Origin: G965214625 sp965214625
GTDB lineage: Bacteria > Pseudomonadota > Gammaproteobacteria > Arenicellales > Poriferihabitantaceae
Length of the DNA stretch: 64,000 nucleotides
Reading direction: 5' to 3'
NCBI GenBank assembly: GCA_965214625.1
Contig: OZ243962.1
Coordinates: forward strand, 1,116,001-1,180,000
Below are positions 55,028 to 63,505 of this stretch, piece after piece. The position numbers and the translations under genes were made by a program. The notes below the pieces were generated by a model that worked only from the letters and a program-made list of their open reading frames with translations, was not told the DNA's origin and made no database searches. Each line of letters starts with the position of its first letter. Within the stretch, counting starts at the first letter, position 1.

Positions 55028-56938
55028 ATGGCTGCCTGTAACCATGTTGATCATACCGGGTCTCTGGATTCGAAAAAAACCGATTTCAGCACTTTGTTGA
55101 AACGGGCCCTATCACGTCGCAGTTTTCTCAAGGCCCCTGTGGCTTTCGGTGTTTCGGCCTTTGTCCTCGGTACCGCCTCACCACAGACCGCTGCCACAGC
55201 AAAAAAACCGATTTTCAATTTCCCGGGGGTCGGAGCCACCGCTGCCGACACGATCACAGTACCGGAAGGATATGACTGGTATGTCATGATTTCCTGGGGC
55301 GATCCCCTGTTTTCTCATGGCCTGCCGTTCGACCCGGACACTCGAGGTACCGGGAAAAGCCAGGAATTGTCTTTGGGAGACAACAATGATGGCATGACAC
55401 TGTTTCCCATCAGCGACAAACGGGGTGTCTTTGTAGTAAATAACGAATACGCAAATCTCGACTTGCTGCTGCCGAACGGGATACAAGGAGCCGATGATAT
55501 CCGCAAAATCAAGGCCGCCCATGGGGTCAGCCTATTTGAGGTGCAGTCTATCAACGGTCAGTGGAAAGTGGTTGTCGACGGCAGACTGAATCGCCGCATC
55601 ACCGCAGATACACCAATGGAAATCACCGGTCCGGCCCGCGGTCACGCGCTAATGAAAACCCGAAACGACCCGGATGGCACATCATCGCTGGGGACATGGA
55701 ACAATTGTGGTAATGGTCAAACCCCATGGGGAACCTACCTGACCTGTGAAGAGAACTTCAACGGCTATTTTGGGTCTGCCGACCCGACCAATGAACCCAC
55801 CGCCATGCAAAAACGGTACGGGGTAGGTAACGAGGACCGGGGATATTCATGGTATCAATACGACACGCGATTTGATATCAGCAAGACCCCCAACGAGGAG
55901 AATCGCTGTGGTTATATCGTTGAAATTGATCCCCTGGAACCGACCAGTATCCCTAAAAAACGTACCGCTCTGGGGCGTTTCAAACACGAAAATGCCGAAG
56001 TGGTTATCGCCGCAAACGGCCATGTGGTGGTCTATTCAGGTGATGATGAACGGGGTGAATACCTGTACCGCTTTGTATCGAAGAACCGGTACCAGCCCGA
56101 TAACGATGCGGCCAATCGGGAACTGCTGGCAGAGGGAACCCTGTATGTGGCCCGTTTCAATGAAGCGGACGACAACCTGTCCGGTCGGGGCGAGTGGGTG
56201 GAATTGAGTCATGGTAAAAACGGACTGACCGCCGAGGCCGGATTTTCATCCCAGGCGGAAGTATTGGTTTTTGCGCGCAGCGCGGCAACCGTGGTTAACG
56301 CCACGACCATGGACCGGCCTGAATGGGTTGCCGCCCATCCCAAAAAGGCAGAGGTATATTGTGCCCTGACCAACAACAAAAACCGGGGTAAAAAGCCCAA
56401 CAGGGGGGGTGTCGAGACCCCGGTGAACGGTCCCAATCCCAGAGTCGGCAATCTCTACGGACAGATTGTACGCTGGAGACCGGATCAGGCGGACCACAGC
56501 GCAAAGACCTTTTCTTGGGACCTGTTCGTGTTGGCCGGCAACCCAACCTTGCATCAGGATCTGAATGCCGGCTCCAATAACATCCACCCCGACAACATGT
56601 TCAATGGACCCGATGGCATTGTCTTTGACGAACAAGGCCGGTTATGGATTCAGACAGACGGCAATTACAGTAACCAACGGCAATTTGCCGGAATGGGTAA
56701 TAACCAGATGTTGCTGGCAGATACCCAAAGCGGCGAGATTGTCCGTTTTCTGGTCGGTCCTGTCGCCTGCGAGATCACCGGTGCAACCTGGTCTCCGGAC
56801 CGCCGTACCCTGTTTATCGGTGTTCAGCATCCAGGAGAAAAGGGAGCACCCTCCCATTTTCCGGATGGTGGTCAGAGTGTCCCCCGTTCCAGTATTGTGG
56901 CCATTACCCGCAAGGACAACGGGCTTATCGGCGGCTGA
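55028..56938 (+). CDS. phoX: PhoX-family alkaline phosphatase, Tat-exported
   Basis: A 636-residue extracytoplasmic phosphatase. A twin-arginine signal SRRSFLK (residues 29-35) is followed by a hydrophobic stretch ending at about residue 60, so it is folded before export. GTWNNCGNGQTPWGTYLTCE and the ENFNGYFG segment hold the Cys and acidic metal residues of the PhoX beta-propeller; RYGVGNEDRGYSW and NIHPDNMFNGPDGIVFDEQG are also typical. It releases phosphate from esters, using calcium and iron in known members. Divergent from the small ORF and GMC genes. Confidence 0.93.
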   Translation: MAACNHVDHTGSLDSKKTDFSTLLKRALSRRSFLKAPVAFGVSAFVLGTASPQTAATAKKPIFNFPGVGATAADTITVPEGYDWYVMISWGDPLFSHGLPFDPDTRGTGKSQELSLGDNNDGMTLFPISDKRGVFVVNNEYANLDLLLPNGIQGADDIRKIKAAHGVSLFEVQSINGQWKVVVDGRLNRRITADTPMEITGPARGHALMKTRNDPDGTSSLGTWNNCGNGQTPWGTYLTCEENFNGYFGSADPTNEPTAMQKRYGVGNEDRGYSWYQYDTRFDISKTPNEENRCGYIVEIDPLEPTSIPKKRTALGRFKHENAEVVIAANGHVVVYSGDDERGEYLYRFVSKNRYQPDNDAANRELLAEGTLYVARFNEADDNLSGRGEWVELSHGKNGLTAEAGFSSQAEVLVFARSAATVVNATTMDRPEWVAAHPKKAEVYCALTNNKNRGKKPNRGGVETPVNGPNPRVGNLYGQIVRWRPDQADHSAKTFSWDLFVLAGNPTLHQDLNAGSNNIHPDNMFNGPDGIVFDEQGRLWIQTDGNYSNQRQFAGMGNNQMLLADTQSGEIVRFLVGPVACEITGATWSPDRRTLFIGVQHPGEKGAPSHFPDGGQSVPRSSIVAITRKDNGLIGG

Positions 56939-56989
56939 ACAACAATTTTTTCGGTTTTGGCCCACGAAGCAGCGAAGGGATACGTATCC

Positions 56990-58657
56990 TCACTGGCCTG
57001 ATGCATCCATGAACCGACGGTTGTAGTCATTGTCACTGTTGACAACCAAATCCAGTCGAACCGTGGCACGGGTCATGCCGCAATACAGAACTGACTCGAG
57101 TTGCTCGATTTTTTCCCTGTCCGGTTCCGGGTCCACGTCCACCAGGATCACTGCGGGCCTCTCCTGTCCCTTGAAACGGTAAACACTTTCAAATGCCAGT
57201 TTGCCTGGCGTCATGACCTGTCCCCCGTCCCTGTCGTAGCGGCCGGTAAAGCGGCACAGGTCGAGACCACCAACCCGGTCGGCATCGCTGAAAATCGAAT
57301 GCTGCACGCCCTTGCATGTCAGCACAATGATGTCTTCGTGCAAAAACCCCTCCCGCATCAGGTCCTGCACGATCTTGCCTGCCATCTTCAGTTGTTCACT
57401 GGCCTCCGTATAACCATGCACGGTGACACCCAGACCAGGCAGATGGTTTCCCTGTTCGAATGACATCGGCAGGGTCCGGTTGATAAATCCCGCGATCAAT
57501 TCCGGAGAGCGGTAGTTGGTGCGACAGCGATAGCCAACAAAGCCATCCAGAGTAACCGGCCGTTTCTTGTACAGATTCTGGTCACTGTCCTCAAGCCATA
57601 GAATATTAGCCCTTTCCCGAAGGAAAAGACGCAGAATCTCGAACCACTCCGGCTCAAAATCCTGGCCTTCATCAACGATCAAGGTGTCAAACTTCCACTC
57701 GTCAATGATTGCCTGGGCCATGATCCGTTCCTGCGCACGTGACCAGAATTCCGGATCCGACTTCATTGATGTAAAGTCCAGTTTCTGTCCGACTGATTGC
57801 AGGAATGCATCGCAAAACCCATAGAATGTGTTGACCCTGCCGGCATTCCCGATGCTTTCGCTGAGGCGCTCCGCCAACGGTCGGTTATAACAGACCAGCA
57901 GGATTTTCCGGCTGTCGGTCGCTTCGCGATCAACATACCGTCGTGCAAAGAGACTCTTGCCACTGCCGGCCGTGCCCGAGATTCTGATCCGAAAAGGGGC
58001 CATCTCCAGATGCATCAGGATATCAGCCAACGCTCCGCTCTGGCGGACGAACTGTCTCTCCTGGGACCCGATATGGGTGTGGATATCAGGCACAAGATCA
58101 AAGGTCTGGTAAAAGAATGCGTTGACCTTGTCGTACCATTCGCCCGGTGTTTTCTCCCCTTTCCCCAGTATGGTCTGTATCCGTCCGGCCAATCCATCCT
58201 GTGCGCCAGCATCAACCACCCGGTCCTGACTCAACCCGGCCGCATTGAGTTGCCTGACCCGATAATCGGGGCAGTAGAGGAGATAGTCCACCTCAAGGCG
58301 TTGGGTCTTACCATGGGTCCGGTTGAACTTTTCCCTCACCTTGTCGATAGACCGGTGAATCTGTTGAGCAACATTTTTACTTTTGACACCGTATCGTTTG
58401 ACCAATCCATCGTCTGTTTCGATCAATCTTCCGTTTTTCTGTTCGATGCACAAAACCTGCCCGGCCCGGTTCAACACGACAAAATCGATTTCTCCGAAAT
58501 GGGTCCATGACGCATACTCTCTTGACCAGTGGATACCATGAAAAACGGTAAAATCGTTGGGTAACTCGGTTTTAAGCGTTTGCAGGACCTTGATTTCCGC
58601 ATTGTGCACACCGGAAAGGCACAGACGGGACAGGTCGGATGGAACAATGTATGCCAA
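56990..58657 (-). CDS. NERD-nuclease / superfamily 1 helicase fusion
   Basis: A 555-residue protein. Residues 10-110 are a NERD domain with a PD-(D/E)xK-type core: Asp58 in GEID and Glu72-x-Lys74 in CIEQKNG. Residues 225-550 are a UvrD/Rep-like helicase: Walker A GTAGSGKS (228-235), Walker B VDEGQDF (328-334), RTNYRS (379-384), VYRFKGQE and LYCGMTRAT as the later motifs. The arrangement suits a DNA-repair or defence enzyme that cuts and unwinds DNA. The gene lies beside a broken AAA-ATPase fragment; no other defence gene is near. Confidence 0.87.
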   Translation of the reverse strand: MAYIVPSDLSRLCLSGVHNAEIKVLQTLKTELPNDFTVFHGIHWSREYASWTHFGEIDFVVLNRAGQVLCIEQKNGRLIETDDGLVKRYGVKSKNVAQQIHRSIDKVREKFNRTHGKTQRLEVDYLLYCPDYRVRQLNAAGLSQDRVVDAGAQDGLAGRIQTILGKGEKTPGEWYDKVNAFFYQTFDLVPDIHTHIGSQERQFVRQSGALADILMHLEMAPFRIRISGTAGSGKSLFARRYVDREATDSRKILLVCYNRPLAERLSESIGNAGRVNTFYGFCDAFLQSVGQKLDFTSMKSDPEFWSRAQERIMAQAIIDEWKFDTLIVDEGQDFEPEWFEILRLFLRERANILWLEDSDQNLYKKRPVTLDGFVGYRCRTNYRSPELIAGFINRTLPMSFEQGNHLPGLGVTVHGYTEASEQLKMAGKIVQDLMREGFLHEDIIVLTCKGVQHSIFSDADRVGGLDLCRFTGRYDRDGGQVMTPGKLAFESVYRFKGQERPAVILVDVDPEPDREKIEQLESVLYCGMTRATVRLDLVVNSDNDYNRRFMDASGQ

Positions 58658-58868
58658 GGGAATACGGTTATTGGAGAAAATTAATTATCGCCATAAGTCA
58701 TCATAAAGCCTGATAGATCTGGATTTCCTTTACCCGACAGTATCGGACAGGGGGCATGAATGCAATCGCAATCATGCCGGGCGAGCATTCCCCCGGTGGC
58801 GTTAAAGAAAGTGCTGGTCATCGGGGCAACTTTCGGGATGCGACACGTTCTTCATCACGGAAATTCGA

Positions 58869-59075
58869 GCCTTATTGGTTTCATACCAGGAACAGGTGTC
58901 GACATTTGATGTGACGGACTACAGTATCGATGCGCTGCTGTTTCAGACGGGGTATCTGACCCTTACCGGAAAGGAATCATCGGAAGATCTGACCGAATAT
59001 CGTCTGGACTATCCGAACCATGAGGTGGCACTGAGTCTGAACCGGGGTTTGCTGCACCATGTGACGGGAAACGAC
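58869..59075 (+). pseudogene. Fragment of a DUF1703-type AAA-ATPase/nuclease gene
   Basis: An open frame from 58806 to 59177 contains DVTDYSIDALLFQTGYLTL and a later YRLDYPNHEVALSLNRGLL segment, which resemble the region between the AAA and PD-(D/E)xK domains of DUF1703-type proteins (common pattern LLFQTGYLTI and YPNREV-SLN). The N-terminal Walker motifs and the C-terminal nuclease are missing, so it is a remnant of one gene. It is between the NERD-helicase start and dapF. Confidence 0.6.
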
Positions 59076-59125
59076 CACATCACGCAATACGCCCCCACAC
59101 AGAGCCCCTGCGCGTTCTCATCGAG

Positions 59126-59956
59126 TCAGATCTCGATCACGCCCTCGAACACCGTCTCCGCAGTGCCGGTGAGGTAAACCGGTTCTGTCGTACCACCCCA
59201 TCTGACAACTGCATTTCCTCCGGGCAGGGAAACCACAACCTCAGAATCCAGCAATCCCCACCGAATACCACTCACGACCGCCGCACAGGCCCCGCTTCCA
59301 CAACCGAGCGTTTCACCCACACCCCTTTCGAACACCCTAAGCCGGATATGTTTTCTTGACCGTACCTGCATGAATCCCACGTTGACCCGTTCGGGAAATC
59401 GATGATGGCGTTCGATCACCCTGCCCACCTTTTTCACCCGGGTGCCAGTCACATCATCAACCAGCTGTACAGCATGCGGATTACCCACTGAAAGCACGGC
59501 AACTGCAAACCGTCCAACAGAAGTTTCCAGCGAATAGGTGAGCTTTTCCTCGGGCGCGACAAAGGGAATGTCATCCGGCACAAAAATGGGGTTCTCAAGA
59601 CCTGCGGTGACCGTATCATCATCGTTCACTTTCAGTTGCATCGAGGTGGTATGGGTATGCACTTCAATGAGGGAACGGTCCGTCAATTTCCGGTTTTGCA
59701 AAAATCGGGCAAAACAACGCGCACCATTACCGCACTGTCCGACTTCACTGCCATCTCGATTGAAAATGCGAAGCAATACCCCACGTTTATCCTTCGCACC
59801 CGGTTGAGCCAAAAGAATTTGATCACACCCGATCCCGAAATGGCGGTCAGCTAATTTTTTCGCCGTGCCCTTGGACAACTGAATCGAATGGGTGATACCA
59901 TCAAGCATCACAAAATCATTCCCCAAGGACTGCATTTTGATAAATGGTAATCTCAT
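59126..59956 (-). CDS. dapF: Diaminopimelate epimerase
   Basis: Converts L,L- to meso-diaminopimelate for lysine and peptidoglycan. 276 residues. The two catalytic Cys are in GNGARCFARFL and LGCGSGACAAVVSG. MQSLGNDFVMLDG opens it. Length is normal. It faces the pseudogene fragment and is divergent from the small PGPGW-type gene. Confidence 0.97.
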   Translation of the reverse strand: MRLPFIKMQSLGNDFVMLDGITHSIQLSKGTAKKLADRHFGIGCDQILLAQPGAKDKRGVLLRIFNRDGSEVGQCGNGARCFARFLQNRKLTDRSLIEVHTHTTSMQLKVNDDDTVTAGLENPIFVPDDIPFVAPEEKLTYSLETSVGRFAVAVLSVGNPHAVQLVDDVTGTRVKKVGRVIERHHRFPERVNVGFMQVRSRKHIRLRVFERGVGETLGCGSGACAAVVSGIRWGLLDSEVVVSLPGGNAVVRWGGTTEPVYLTGTAETVFEGVIEI

Positions 59957-60212
59957 GTGCGTTGACTGAATTCAAGGTGCCTGAGTCATTGGTTGCTGGA
60001 CAACCACTGTAATTTAAACCGGAGAGTGTATTGTATTTTTTCTCTTGTCTGAGGTAATGCCATCTGATCAGCGCGAACTTGCGAGTAATTCCGTCGATCC
60101 ATACTCCGAATGTGTGACAATCCCCGGCAATTGCTCATCGGTGGTGACTGTATCGCACAGCAATGATGACAGTACAAGCATGTTTGACTATTGAGAACCG
60201 AGAAAACAACCT

Positions 60213-60461
60213 GTGAATCGTCGACTCAAGCCTCTCTTCCAACGCATTCGTACAATGCCGTCCCTGCCACGCAAACTGGCAGGCATCTTATTGCTGCTCG
60301 GGGGCGCACTGTGGTTTTTGCCTGTTCTCGGGCTGTGGATGGTGCCATTGGGTCTGCTGGTTCTCTCTTTGGATTTCCCCTGGGCCAGGCGCGGCTATCT
60401 TTCAATCATCCTGTGGTACAGAAAACACGTTACCCGTCGACGCGCCAAACACACGCCCTAG
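60213..60461 (+). CDS. Small membrane protein, PGPGW-like
   Basis: 82 residues starting with GTG. A basic N-terminal stretch (LKPLFQRIRTMPSLPRK) leads to one or two hydrophobic helices with LPVLGLWMVPLGLLVLSLDF, the conserved pattern of small predicted transmembrane proteins (PGPGW-type). Function unknown. It lies between divergent dapF and convergent ctpA. Confidence 0.6.
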   Translation: MNRRLKPLFQRIRTMPSLPRKLAGILLLLGGALWFLPVLGLWMVPLGLLVLSLDFPWARRGYLSIILWYRKHVTRRRAKHTP

Positions 60462-60517
60462 TGCGGCATCAAGGACACGCCACCGGCGGTAATGGTATCA
60501 AACCACCTGATCTCACC

Positions 60518-61810
60518 CTAGCTGCCTTTGTTCGCTCTCAGTTTCACCAGATTCATCCCTTTTAAAACATTGAGTGCTTCTTGGAGTTGATAGTCAGTCG
60601 CTAGCAGCGAAGAAACCATCGTCTCATGCCCTTCGCCTGATTTTGCGCCCGAGTCCGATTCGTTTTGCAAATGGCCGACCAAATCAGCCTCCCCGAATGA
60701 TCTGCTATTTTCAGCCGCAGTGAATTCTTTTTGTTCTGCAACAATGTCCGGCACGATACCCTTCGCCTGAATGGACCGGTTTGAAGGCGTATAGTATCTC
60801 GCAATCGTCAATTTCAGCGCACCCCCATTATTCATCGGGATCACCGTTTGCACAGAGCCTTTCCCAAATGTTCGAGTCCCCAATATAATAGCCCGCTGAT
60901 GATCCTGCAGCGCGCCCGCTACAATTTCCGAGGCCGATGCCGACCCCCCGTTCACCAATACCACCATCGGCGCATCATCCAAAACGTCATCCGGTTTGGC
61001 CATATAACTCAGATCGGTATCCGGCCGCCTTCCCCGGGTAGAGACAATTTCACCACCTTCCAAAAACATGTCACTGATTTGCACCGCGCCACCCAGAATA
61101 CCACCCGGATTATTTCTAAGATCGAGTATCAGCCCTTTTAGAGGCTGATCATCCGATCGTTGGAATTCCTTTATCTTGGCATGCAGGTTCTCGGCAGTTT
61201 CTTTTTGAAACCGGGTGACCCTGACATATCCAAATCCCTCTTCAAGCATCTCGCCCTTGACACTGGCGACTTTAATCACCGCCCGTGTCAGTGTCACCTC
61301 GATAGGATCAGTCTCCGTCTGGCGAAAAATCGTCAGTTTTATTTTTGTCCCCGGCTTTCCGCGCATCCTGTCCACCGCATCCTTCAGGCTGATGCCCCGG
61401 ATGGGTTCGTCATCCAGCATGGTGATAATGTCCCCTGACATAATGCCTGCGGCATGGGCCGGCGTATCATCAATGGGTGAAACCACTCTGATAAACCCGT
61501 CCTTGGCCGTCACCTCAATCCCCAGTCCGCCGAACTGACCTTCAGTGGATATCCGCATGTCATCGAACTCTTCCGGTCCCAAAAAAGCCGAATGAGGATC
61601 TATGCCATTGAGCATTCCCTCAATGGCATTTCTCAACAGTGTTGCATCATCAACCGGATCAATATACTCACTCTTGAGTTTCCCAAAAACTTCAGTAAAA
61701 ACCTGCAACTCTTCCAAAGGCAATGCTTCAGGTTGCTGTTCTTGGGCGACTGCCGTCAAACCAGAGTGAATGAACAAACCCGCTGCCAGCACATAACCAA
61801 AATATCGCAT
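60518..61810 (-). CDS. ctpA: C-terminal processing (tail-specific) protease, S41 family
   Basis: A periplasmic protease of about 430 residues. A signal peptide (MRYFGYVLAAGLFIHSGLTA) is followed by a PDZ domain (FGGLGIEVTAKDGFIRVVSP) and the S41 core: catalytic Ser in NGGSASASEIVAGAL and Lys in TFGKGSVQTVIP. The start at 61810 (GGTGGG upstream) is preferred to 61825. In several gammaproteobacteria this gene follows gpmI and envC, neither of which is present here. Confidence 0.94.
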   Translation of the reverse strand: MRYFGYVLAAGLFIHSGLTAVAQEQQPEALPLEELQVFTEVFGKLKSEYIDPVDDATLLRNAIEGMLNGIDPHSAFLGPEEFDDMRISTEGQFGGLGIEVTAKDGFIRVVSPIDDTPAHAAGIMSGDIITMLDDEPIRGISLKDAVDRMRGKPGTKIKLTIFRQTETDPIEVTLTRAVIKVASVKGEMLEEGFGYVRVTRFQKETAENLHAKIKEFQRSDDQPLKGLILDLRNNPGGILGGAVQISDMFLEGGEIVSTRGRRPDTDLSYMAKPDDVLDDAPMVVLVNGGSASASEIVAGALQDHQRAIILGTRTFGKGSVQTVIPMNNGGALKLTIARYYTPSNRSIQAKGIVPDIVAEQKEFTAAENSRSFGEADLVGHLQNESDSGAKSGEGHETMVSSLLATDYQLQEALNVLKGMNLVKLRANKGS

Positions 61811-62078
61811 CTTTCCCACCATCAATTATCTAAAGACCCTTCTTGACGCCGCCGGACCAAGATCCACCAGATCATTGTAACAGGGTAACAGATCACCCAA
61901 GGCCCGTCCTTCGGAACAACTGCCAGAAACCCATCGTACTGCCAACAAACGCCCCCCGCTTCCACCGGGTTGGATCAGTTGAACGGTGGCATTGCAGATT
62001 CTATCTGCCGTACCCCGTTCCATCGGTGTTGAGTCCCTGATGGTGCCTGTTGCCCGATTCGGCCAACGTGCCCATCAA

Positions 62079-62245
62079 CACTGAAAGCGTTCCGTCGCCA
62101 TCCCACCCCGATCATGGCGACTCCCTTGCCCAACCGGTTGTTGAAAGGGCAATTATGGACTATTTGGTCGCTTATTCGAACCCTCCGGGTCGAATAAGGT
62201 CAACACAATGCGTTTATCGCCCGTCAACCACTGAAAGCGTTCCGT
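62079..62245. repeat. Two direct repeats 150 bases apart
   Basis: CACTGAAAGCGTTCCGT occurs at 62079-62095 and again at 62229-62245; the flanks before it are also alike (CCATCAA and CCGTCAAC). Both copies are in the same direction and exactly 150 bases apart. Confidence 0.7.
62171..62198. repeat. Palindromic hairpin element
   Basis: CTTATTCGA (62171-62179) and TCGAATAAG (62190-62198) form a perfect 9-bp stem; CCC and GGG extend it after one bulged A, leaving a 3-base loop TCC. No T-run follows, so a terminator is unlikely. It lies between the two direct repeats. Confidence 0.6.
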
Positions 62246-62492
62246 TCGCACACCCATACAAAACACAGAGCAACCTGATGACGGGCCGAATCCCGAATCA
62301 GTCAGGCATGGTCCACGCAGTCGGGACACCGACGGCGCTGCCGGCGACCCGAGATTGAATCCGGATCAACCACTTTCATCCCCACTCGATACGTGCATAA
62401 TAACAGCTTGGAATTGGCTTCAGTGTCTCAATTAAACCCCAAACCCAATCCACAGTGAGGTAGAATCCAGCCAGTTTCATTGGGCCAGAATC

Positions 62493-62921
62493 ATGAACAT
62501 GTTTATTGAGTTTGTTGTCGAATACTGGTATTTGTTCGCCATGCTAGCCGTCATCATTATCATGCTATCGCTTGATCCGGCAGCCCGGGGAGCCTCTGGA
62601 GCCAAACCGATTTCTCCTCTCCAGCTTCCCCAAGTCCAGTCCCGGTCATCCGCCATTGTGATCGATGTCAACGAAACCGAGACTTACCGAACAGGCCATA
62701 TCTCCCAGGCTATCAATCTGCCGTTCAGCCAGTTTCGCGAGTCGCTTGGGAAATTGAAAAAACACAAGGGAAAACCGATCATTATCACCTGTACCACAGG
62801 CGCCAATTCAAACAAAGCGGCCGCCACACTGAAGAAGAATGAATACACCGATCTGTATATTTTAACGGGTGGCTTGGCGGCATGGAAAAAAGAAAATTTA
62901 CCCCTGGAGAAGGGCAAATAA
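62493..62921 (+). CDS. yibN: Membrane-anchored rhodanese-like protein (YibN type)
   Basis: 142 residues. A helix (YLFAMLAVIIIMLSL) anchors the N-terminus in the membrane. The rhodanese domain has VIDVNETETYRTGHISQAIN and the active-site Cys in ITCTTGANSNKAA. Sulfur transfer is the family function. It starts the yibN-secB-gpsA run. The grxC gene that lies between yibN and secB in many relatives is missing. Confidence 0.9.
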   Translation: MNMFIEFVVEYWYLFAMLAVIIIMLSLDPAARGASGAKPISPLQLPQVQSRSSAIVIDVNETETYRTGHISQAINLPFSQFRESLGKLKKHKGKPIIITCTTGANSNKAAATLKKNEYTDLYILTGGLAAWKKENLPLEKGK

Positions 62922-62960
62922 GGCGACAGTGCATCTATCCCATTCAAACAGACCCGTTCC

Positions 62961-63452
62961 ATGACTGACAAACCGACCCCTTCCAGACTGGAAGCCAAGA
63001 AAATTTATCTTAAAGACGCTTCATTCGAGTCACCCGGAACACCTCATGTCTTTGCAAATGTGCAGGCTCAACCAGACATTGCGATTGATATTGAACTGAG
63101 CCACGCCCGACTGGAAGAAAAGCGTGATTTTTATGAAGTCGTCTTAAAAATCACCGTGACCGCCAAACACAAAGAGAAGGATGACATCGTTTTTCTGACC
63201 GAAGTGCAACAAGCCGGCGTGTTTCTGATACAGCACCCTGAACAGGAAAAAATGGATATTATGAAAGAGGTTGCCTGCCCCCACATCCTGTTACCCTTTG
63301 CAAGAGAAGAAATAAGCAGCCTGGTTTCCAAGGGGGGATTTCAGCAACTTCTGATTTCACCAGTGAATTTTGAGATGCTTTATCTGCAAAAAAAACGTAA
63401 GAAGGAAGCAACCGATGCAGCCAAGACACCGGAGTCCACGGAGTCCAATTGA
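62961..63452 (+). CDS. secB: Protein-export chaperone SecB
   Basis: 163 residues. IYLKDASFESPGTPHVF and VFLTEVQQAGVFLIQ are signatures of the tetrameric cytoplasmic chaperone that feeds unfolded preproteins to SecA. VACPHILLPFAREEISSLVS and LLISPVNFEMLY complete it. Lies 39 bases after yibN and 53 bases before gpsA. The presence marks a proteobacterium. Confidence 0.96.
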   Translation: MTDKPTPSRLEAKKIYLKDASFESPGTPHVFANVQAQPDIAIDIELSHARLEEKRDFYEVVLKITVTAKHKEKDDIVFLTEVQQAGVFLIQHPEQEKMDIMKEVACPHILLPFAREEISSLVSKGGFQQLLISPVNFEMLYLQKKRKKEATDAAKTPESTESN

Positions 63453-63505
63453 GCATGTACCGTGAGTTGCTGCGTATCGACTGATCCACCTCATTCGACG
63501 ATTCA

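Larger units (their letters stand above)
61826..62492. other. 667-base gap with repeats, between ctpA and yibN
   Basis: No gene is recognised in this stretch. It holds the two 17-base repeats and the palindromic hairpin annotated separately, plus CAACCGGTTG at 62131-62140. In Pseudomonas and E. coli-type layouts gpmI and envC occupy this place, so it may be a deletion scar. Confidence 0.5.
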
